A stretch of 64,000 nucleotides of DNA from contig NC_089722.1 of assembly GCF_035083965.1 (NCBI RefSeq), positions 37,061,958 to 37,125,957 on the forward strand. The letters run 5' to 3'. Below, piece by piece: positions 57,727 to 64,000 of the stretch. The notes below the pieces were generated by a model. The model ran no database searches. It was not told the origin of the DNA and saw only the letters and a program-made list of their open reading frames with translations. This stretch comes from Branchiostoma lanceolatum. Taxonomy: Eukaryota > Chordata > Leptocardii > Amphioxiformes > Branchiostomatidae. Both the position numbers and the translations under genes were made by a program. How positions within the stretch are numbered: position 1 is the first letter of the stretch; every line of letters begins with the position of its first letter.

Positions 57727-57979
57727 AAGATGATGGAATGCATTTTGTGGTCAGTCACGCATATTCACTTAATCATTTTGTTGCTTTAACAGATACAGTG
57801 AAGGCATGTGTTTGGAACAAAGGGATTCGCCAGCATTTCAATTCATTACGAACTGGCTCAATTCAGAAGCGTATAATGCAAATGAGCGGTCTGGACGTAG
57901 ATAGGCGGAGTTTTATTGACTCTCGGCTAGGTGTCAATTACTATGCTAATCCCCATAGCACACACAGCCAGCCCTGAGC

Positions 57980-60330
57980 TAGAATTCCCATTATGTTCAA
58001 CAAATCTCCATATAAGTCGAATTCAGACTATTTAAGTCTTTCCCAACAGGGCTCATTAAAGCCAGTACTATGAGCTAACGTTAATCCTACCGTTATGTTT
58101 GAAACACACGTCCGCTAATTGTGGTATTCAGACTCCCTATAGGTTGAGTTTCTTCAACAGGGTTCACTGAATCCAATCCTTAGCTAGACCTAGCTACCGT
58201 TATGTTTGAAACACACGTCCGCTATATATAAATTGCGATATTCAATCCCCCTATAAGTTGAGTTTCCCCAACAGGGTTCACTGAATCCAATCCTGAGCTA
58301 GACCTAGCTACCGTTATGTTTGAAACACACGTCCGCTATATATAAATTGTGGTATTCAGTCTCCCTATAAGTTGAGTTTCCCCAACAGGGTTCACTGAAT
58401 CCAATCCTGAGCTAGACCTAGCTACCGTTATGTTTGAAAAACACGTCCGCTATACATAAATTGTGGTATTCAGTCTCCCTATAAGTTGAGTTTCCTCAAC
58501 AGGGTTCACTGAATCCAATCCTGAGCTAGACCTAGCTACCATTATGTTTGAAACACACGTCCGCTATACATAAATTGTAGTATTCAGTCTCCCTATAAGT
58601 TGAGTTTCCCCAACAGGGTTCACTGAATCCAATCCTGAGCTAGACCTGGCTACCGTTATGTTTGAAAAACACGTCCGCTATTTGTGGTATTCAGTCTCCC
58701 TATAAGTTGAGTTTCCCCAACAGGGTTCACTGAATCCAATCCTGAGCTAGACCTAGCTACCGTTATGTTTGAAACACACGTCCGCTATATATAAATTGTG
58801 GTATTCAGTCTCCCTATAAGTTGAGTTTCCCCAACAGGGTTCACTGAATCCAATCCTGAGCTAGACCTAGCTACCATTATGTTTGAAACACACGTCCGCT
58901 ATATATAAATTGTGGCATTCAGTCTCCCTATAAGTTGAGTTTTCTCAACAGGGTTCACTGAATCCAATCCTGAGCTAGACCTAGCTACCGTTATGTTTGA
59001 AACACACATCCGCTATTTGTTATTTCAGTCTCCCTATAAGTTGAGTTTCCCCAACAGGGTTCACTGAATCCAATCCTGAGCTAGACCTAGCTACCATTAT
59101 GTTTGAAACACACGTCCGCTATATATAAATTGTGGTATTCAGTCTCCCTATAAGTTGAGTTTCCCCAACAGGGTTCACTGAATCCAATCCTGAGCTAGAC
59201 CTAGCTACCGTTATGTTTGAAACACACGTCCGCTATATATAAATTGTGGTATTCAGTCTCCCTATAAGTTGAGTTTCTCCAACAGGGTTCACTGAATCCA
59301 ATCCTGAGCTAGACCTAGCTACCATTATGTTTGAAACACACGTCCGCTATATATAAATTGCGGTATTCAGTCTCCCTATAAGTTGAGTTTCCCCAACAGG
59401 GTTCACTGAATCCAATCCTGAGCTAGACCTAGCTACCGTTATGTTTGAAACACACATCCGCTATTTGTGGTATTCAGTCTCCCTATAAGTTGAGTTTCCC
59501 CAACAGGGTTCACTGAATCCAATCCTGAGCTAGACCTAGCTACCATTATGTTTGAAACACACATCCGCTATATATAAATTGTGGTATTCAGTCTCCCTAT
59601 AAGTTGAGTTTCCCCAACAGGGTTCACTGAATCCAATCCTGAGCTAGACCTAGCTACCGTTATGTTTGAAACACACGTCCGCTATATATAAATTGTGGTA
59701 TTCAGTCTCCCTATAAGTTGAGTTTCCTCAACAGGGTTCACTGAATCCAATCCTGAGCTAGACCTAGCTACCATTATGTTTGAAACACACGTCCGCTATA
59801 TATAAATTGTGGTATTCAGTCTCCCTATAAGTTGAGTTTCCCCAACAGGGTTCACTGAATCCAATCCTGAGCTAGACCTAGCTACCGTTATGTTTGAAAC
59901 ACACGTCCGCTATTTGTCGTATTCAGTCTCCCTATAAGTTGAGTTTCCCCAACAGAGTTCACTGAATCCAATCCTGAGCTAGACCTAGCTACCGTTATGT
60001 TTGAAACACACGTCCGCTATATATAAATTGTGGTATTCAGTCTCCCTATAAGTTGAGTTTCCCCAACAGGGTTCACTGAATCCAATCCTGAGCTAGACCT
60101 AGCTACCGTTATGTTTGAAACACACGTCCGCTATATATAAATTGTGATATTCAGTCTCCTTATAAGTTGAGTTTCCTCTACAGGGTTCACTGAATCCAAT
60201 CCTAAGCTAGACTTACCGTTATGTTTGAAACACACGTCCGCTATTTGTGGTATTCAGTCTCCCTATAAGTTGAGTTTCCCCAACAGGCTGGGGTTCACTG
60301 AATCCAATCCTGAGCTAGACCTAGCTAGAA
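57980..60330. repeat. Satellite of about 20 units, 114 bp and about 103 bp variants
   Basis: The core AACAGGGTTCACTGAATCCA followed by ATCCTGAGCTAGACCTAGCT, ACCGTTATGTTTGAAACACA and CGTCCGC recurs from about 58045 to 60320. Most units include CTATATATAAATTG before the GGTATTCAGTCTCCCTATAA segment and are 114 bp. Several lack it and are about 103 bp. AGCTAG-AC-CTAGCT is an inverted pair. The first unit is diverged and the last is interrupted, as usual for array edges. Internal similarity is very high. Confidence 0.95.
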
Positions 60331-60947
60331 CTTTGCCAACACAAATGCCATGGTTGACGTTGATTCCTGCCATGGGGCTAGAACGATCCGAGTGTGTGGC
60401 CAACACCGCTTCCCACGCTAAAGTGACCAGTCCGAGACAGATGGCCCGTGATATCTACGTCACAGGAAAGGACGTCACAGGAAAGGAGAGCGCTGATTGG
60501 CTTCACTATTGAAAGGAAATTCCGTCACCAAACTGTGAAGGAAGACCATTGTTTAGCTCTCTAATTAATGCATGTGAATACAGGAGACCGCTTTACTAAT
60601 CTTCAAGCATCCACTGTTCCCAAATCAGCCAGCTAGAGAAGCTCCAGTCAGCCAGAGAAGCTCCGGGATTGTAGCGCACTTCGTAATAATAAATTCAAGG
60701 ATACAAGGCATTGGTATCTGGTGTCTTTGGTCTAGAGTCAAGCTACCACGCGGTTATTTGCTAGCGCCAAGGTGCCAATAGCACTCCGCACAGCGGGGGA
60801 GCCGCAGAAACTGCGGTTTTCCATAATACGCTTCTGAATTGGCTCAGTTCGTAATGTATGGAAAGTGCGTAAGCCACACAGACAGATGATTGATGATTAT
60901 TTGGCTCCTTGATCCGCGCCCCATTGTTACAGATAATGAACGCGTGT
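60331..60947. other. Spacer between satellite and promoter-proximal repeats
   Basis: Contains the 15-bp duplication and a CAGCCAGAGAAGCTCC-type phrase repeated at about 60627 and 60646. No gene supported. Confidence 0.45.
60457..60486. repeat. Perfect 15-bp tandem duplication with ACGTCA
   Basis: ACGTCACAGGAAAGG occurs twice back to back (60457-60471 and 60472-60486). ACGTCA is the CRE/AP-1-family half-site core. About 900 bp upstream of the TATA box. Confidence 0.9.
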
Positions 60948-61380
60948 GTTGGGAACTCCCTTGAGCCTCTTTGAGGCACCGTTTGTTTGCGGTTTCCATG
61001 CATGCACGTGCAGTTCAAAGTGGTCAAGCCACTATTGTTTGGAACTCCCTTGAGCCCCTTTGAGGCACCGTTCGTTTCTGTTCCCATGGATGTTCTAAAT
61101 TTAGACGCATGCACGTGCGATTTAAGGGAACGCTGGGTGGTCAAATCCCTATTGTTGGGAACTCCCTTGAGCCCCTTTGAGGCACCGCTTATTTCTGTTC
61201 CCATGGATGTTTTTAATTGATACGCGCGCACGTGCGGTTTTAAGGGAAACCCCTGTGGTCAAGCCCCTATTGTTGGGAACTCCCTCGAGAGCTATTTTGA
61301 CAGCGCTGTTTGTTTCTGTTCCCACGGATGCGCCTTTTTATGCTCCAAACCGTGTGCACGTGCACGGGCACCTGTGTGAA
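60948..61380. promoter_or_regulatory. Four diverged 107-128-bp units with kB-like and E-box motifs
   Basis: Units begin GGGAACTCCC (60951-60960, 61157-61166, 61275-61284; the second unit has TGGAACTCCC at 61040-61049), continue TTGAGCCCCTTTGAGGCACC and TTTCTGTTCCCATGGATG, and contain CACGTG at 61005-61010, 61112-61117, 61229-61234 and 61357-61362. GGGAACTCCC fits the general NF-kB pattern GGGRNNYYCC. CACGTG is a canonical E-box. The array ends about 45 bp before the TATA box, so a role as upstream control modules of the following gene is a reasonable inference. It could equally be a simple tandem repeat. Confidence 0.65.
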
Positions 61381-61407
61381 ACCGCTGACACCTTGGGGCC
61401 TGAGTCA

Positions 61408-61414
61408 TATAAAA
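61408..61414 (+). promoter_or_regulatory. TATA box of the zinc-finger/OTU-like gene
   Basis: TATAAAA sits in CATATAAAAGGCC, a strong Pol II TATA context. Transcription would start about 30 bp downstream, near 61440 (GAAGACACTTGGCCAGCGCA). A GT donor follows about 90 bp later. Confidence 0.7.
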
Positions 61415-61439
61415 GGCCGACAGCCTGAGGCGAGAAGAC

Positions 61440-61527
61440 ACTTGGCCAGCGCAGCGAGCTGTGGAACTGCATCTCTCCCTGGTCTCCTCATCGTCCGTCA
61501 GCTCAGCACGTCACAGTCGTCAAACTG
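61440..61527 (+). other. Probable 5' UTR exon and following intron
   Basis: The exon ends at CAAACTG before a GTAAGT donor (61528-61533). The intron would run to a T-rich tract and TTTCAG acceptor ending at 62617, about 1.1 kb. The coding start at 62639 is 22 bp into the next exon. Start and splice positions are predicted, not proven. Confidence 0.6.
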
Positions 61528-62638
61528 GTAAGTCTGCCTTCATCTTTTTTATTTATTTTATTTTTTCGTCTTTTGTCCTTCAATGTATATGTAGGCCGAG
61601 CTATAACTCCTGGTGAGACTATACACACTAATGTGTTTATCGTCTGTATGATGATCAGATATCTGGATGTTTTTTGATAAGAGATAGACCAAACCTTTAT
61701 TCGCAAACTACCATGACCGCCAAAAACGAAAAATAAGTCAGGTTTGGTATGTACAAGGGGGTTTGTATGTAGAAACATCATTGTCTTGTTCTCTTTTCCA
61801 ACATATCTTTGTCAAAAAAATTGTGATGTATTGGAGAACGATTTCATGTCCGACTGTTGAGCATGTCGCGTTACGTTGGTTTCTGACGCGTTGTTGTCCC
61901 ACGAGAGAACAGCGTTATGCAGTTATTTTCCCTTTTGACCCGAAGCCTTTTGTTCGACCGAACGAAAGAATGCAGAGGGTGAAAATGGTTCTTCTTTTTG
62001 TTGTTTCTGTTCTCAAAGTTGAAAGTAGTAGGAAAACGCACAGTTCATTCATGTGTTTCGAGTTAAGTATTGTCATACACTTAGTTATCGTGTGTCTTGT
62101 ACAGTGTGTACGCGTGTTGTACAGTTGCGGTGCGCGTTCCCTATAGCTAGTAAACGTTGGCATTTATTCGGGATCCCGTGTGTTGGGAATTGGGTTTTGT
62201 ACAGGGGAAAGTATCTCTCCCGCTGTTCTGTATTGAACAACAAGTTTGCATATTCTAGTGACGGTTTCACCACATGAAAAAGGTCTAGCAATTTGTTTTC
62301 TGTTTCTTTGTGGTTTTATTCATTGATGAATAACTCAAATCGGTCTAATGAAAGTTGATAGATAAAGAGGCTGGGGTGCAACAAGGTTGAAGCCCTTACC
62401 ACAAGATGTCCGGTCATCCTGGTCCGTCGTGACATTGTAGGACCTTGTAGGGGTCCGTTGTAGCTTTGTCGTGGTTCGTCTGTCAATGACTTTCTTGTTG
62501 ATGTTTTGCAAACACCAGCTAATTTGGTTTAGACTGTCCTGTCGCAGTATATTTTTGCCCGTAGTTTGTCGGCTTTTTTTTTGGTTTGTTTTCAAAGTCG
62601 TTCGTTCTGTGTTTCAGAGCAAAGTCGTCAGTACAACC

Positions 62639-64000
62639 ATGACGTTCCAATGCGGACAGTGTGGAAAAGAGTTCAAACATAGACAGTCCTTTAGCCGTCA
62701 CAAGAAAGTGGCACATACCGCATCACCCAACCACCGCTGCGAGGCATGTGACCAGACATTTACCCGTGTACACGACTTAAAACGACACCAGCAGCAGAAG
62801 CATACGTCTATCGCGCCTCAGCACGTATGTGATTTCTGCGGGAAAAACTTCGCAAGGGCGGACAACCTGCGAGAACACAAGCGTACAAACGACAAACCTC
62901 CGACGAGCCTTATATTCCGCTGCCGTCTGTGTAATACTGAGTTTAACACGGTAGGAAAACTGAAGCGGCACGAGGAAGAGACACACCACGAAGACACACC
63001 GTCCACCTCCCGGGGTCGCAAAAGACACCATTCTAGCAACGTCGACGATGCTGTGCCGAATCGTAGAAAGGTTCAGCCCACGCCACCAGCTGACTTGTTT
63101 CCCCTGCAGGAAGATACCTGGGACAAACCCGAGGACTCGGCTTTAGAAGTTGACGATCCGGCCTTAGAAAAAATGTATAGAGAAAAATGGTCGAAAATTC
63201 GTACACATTTCGAGAGAAAACTGGTCCATGACAGATATAATTTTAGATTAAACTCCCTCAACGTGGACGACCTGACGGACAAAGTACGTGCGATCTTCCG
63301 AAACCAAAAGGAGGCGTTCAAGATCAACCTGTCGTACGGGTTCGTCCTCCGTAGCAACGAAGGCGAACTTCGATATTTCTACCCCTGCGAGAACAACAAC
63401 CGCTTCCTGGAGAAACCGATGATAGTCAACAACGAAGAAGACCTGCAAACATTCCTGGACAAAATAGCCGACAAGGACGTACTGGAGTATTGTCGACAAC
63501 AGCGTCCGGACTCTAAATGGATCGTCCACGCCATTCCCCAAGTAGAGTTCTACGTCAGCAAGCTGGGGAAGAACCATCCCATCGGTGCGCCCAGGAATCT
63601 TCCCACCTACCTTCTCAACAACAAAGCCATCGTCACCCTTCAAAGTGGCGCACACGGACCCTTCGACGACAACCTATGCATCTTCCGCTGTCTTGCAGCA
63701 CACTACGGTAAGGATCGGAAACAACTCGAGACGTCTACTAAGGAGTTCTTCCTACAGTATCTGGAAGCCGTGGGCGTGGCCGAGAAAGATTTCTCCGGGG
63801 TGTCTCTAGACGACTTGTCTGTCATAGAGAATCTCTTTCAAGTCAATGTCTACGTGTACACCCTTCAGAAAGGCGACGAAGAAGATGAAGAAAACCAAAC
63901 ATCGTTTGCTGAACTGGTCAGGCGACCCCTCACCCGTCATGAAAACACGATGTACCTGAACCTATACGAGGATCACTTCAGCTACATTAGAGAGTTTGCG
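62639..64000 (+). CDS. C2H2 zinc-finger and OTU-protease-like protein, N-terminal part (partial)
   Basis: 454 codons are open from ATG at 62639 to the window end with no stop. Seen: four C2H2 units (residues 5-26, 34-55, 64-84, 95-116). The third has Asn in place of the last His. A basic, Ser-rich linker (about 118-165) follows, then a region of unknown fold (about 165-330). Then GPFDDNLCIFRCLAAH, where D343 or D344 and C347 match the Asp-x-x-Cys core of OTU cysteine proteases, with H446 in DHFSYIREF a candidate catalytic His. Known: large invertebrate proteins with fingers and an OTU-like segment continue into further zinc motifs and a family-B DNA polymerase typical of self-replicating mobile elements. 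Inferred: this is such an N-terminal half. The polymerase lies beyond the window, so it is untested. The start is preceded by a UTR exon with a TATA promoter. Confidence 0.7.
   Translation, partial: MTFQCGQCGKEFKHRQSFSRHKKVAHTASPNHRCEACDQTFTRVHDLKRHQQQKHTSIAPQHVCDFCGKNFARADNLREHKRTNDKPPTSLIFRCRLCNTEFNTVGKLKRHEEETHHEDTPSTSRGRKRHHSSNVDDAVPNRRKVQPTPPADLFPLQEDTWDKPEDSALEVDDPALEKMYREKWSKIRTHFERKLVHDRYNFRLNSLNVDDLTDKVRAIFRNQKEAFKINLSYGFVLRSNEGELRYFYPCENNNRFLEKPMIVNNEEDLQTFLDKIADKDVLEYCRQQRPDSKWIVHAIPQVEFYVSKLGKNHPIGAPRNLPTYLLNNKAIVTLQSGAHGPFDDNLCIFRCLAAHYGKDRKQLETSTKEFFLQYLEAVGVAEKDFSGVSLDDLSVIENLFQVNVYVYTLQKGDEEDEENQTSFAELVRRPLTRHENTMYLNLYEDHFSYIREFA

Noticed and set aside
57168..60330. CRISPR-like arrays
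   Set aside because: The repeats are contiguous tandem units without unique spacers, in animal DNA. No cas genes.
60761..61231. 156-codon minus frame with GASKGLKGVP repeats
   Set aside because: It follows the tandem promoter-proximal repeats, has no unique domain, and is better explained by repeat DNA.
61763..62146. 127-codon plus frame
   Set aside because: It lies inside the predicted 5' UTR intron, has no domain, and overlaps equally good chance frames on the other strand.

Overview
The window looks like animal nuclear DNA and reads as a graveyard of transposable elements. There is no bacterial-style gene packing. Nearly every recognisable coding stretch is a broken piece of a metazoan mobile element, and GT-AG splice sites, a Pol II TATA promoter with an intron in its 5' UTR, tRNA-derived Pol III sequences and minisatellites are visible. 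The mix (FLYWCH-MULE, EnSpm/CACTA tnp2 type, P/THAP9-like, pogo/Tigger, hAT, Crypton, piggyBac MITE, several non-LTR retrotransposons) best fits an invertebrate deuterostome, most likely a lancelet (Branchiostoma). That species guess rests on family recognition only.

Layout. 1-2.8 kb holds nothing recognisable. 2.9-9.1 kb carries minus-strand remnants: an internally deleted pogo/Tigger transposase, a P-like transposase with a perfect palindrome at its DGAS motif, a FLYWCH-MULE 5' part with an intact-looking intron, and a 42-bp minisatellite open reading frame. 11.1-13.65 kb is a 2.5-kb element with terminal inverted repeats enclosing a tRNA-like sequence. 13.9-14.8 kb is a tandem AT-rich repeat. 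15.7-18.3 kb holds two related non-LTR ORF1 fragments (minus). 18.7-20.3 kb is a second MULE (plus). 20.57-21.48 kb is a piggyBac-type MITE with TTAA target sites. 22.5-25.0 kb holds a non-LTR 3' end and a decayed SAP-containing element of unclassified type that ends at a 60-nt hairpin. 25.4-25.9 and 39.3-39.8 kb are two copies of one repeated protein module. 26.6-30.6 kb is a multi-exon EnSpm/CACTA-like gene whose splice sites survive better than its reading frame. 32.5-35.05 kb is an unclassified transposase-like gene with a 340-codon open C-terminal part. 36-43 kb is a patchwork of non-LTR ORF1 and reverse transcriptase fragments. 44.5-53.7 kb contains hAT pieces, a SINE, CACTA exons, a second copy of the SAP-type family and a Crypton tyrosine recombinase. 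55.4-56.3 kb is a CACTA N-terminal region.

The right end (57.1-64.0 kb) differs. It carries four 54-bp tandem units each with a TGATTGACAG motif, then three CTCCGGAG palindromes, then a roughly 2.3-kb satellite of about 20 units, then four diverged units each carrying a GGGAACTCCC-like site and a CACGTG box. A clean TATA box, a short 5' UTR exon and a 1.1-kb intron follow, and then a 454-codon open frame with no internal stop that runs off the window. Its product has four C2H2 finger units, a charged linker, a long unclassified region and an OTU-protease-like domain. In related invertebrate proteins this arrangement precedes a family-B DNA polymerase, so it may be the N-terminal part of a large self-replicating element. 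This is the only long coding region with no visible damage and the best candidate for something functional.
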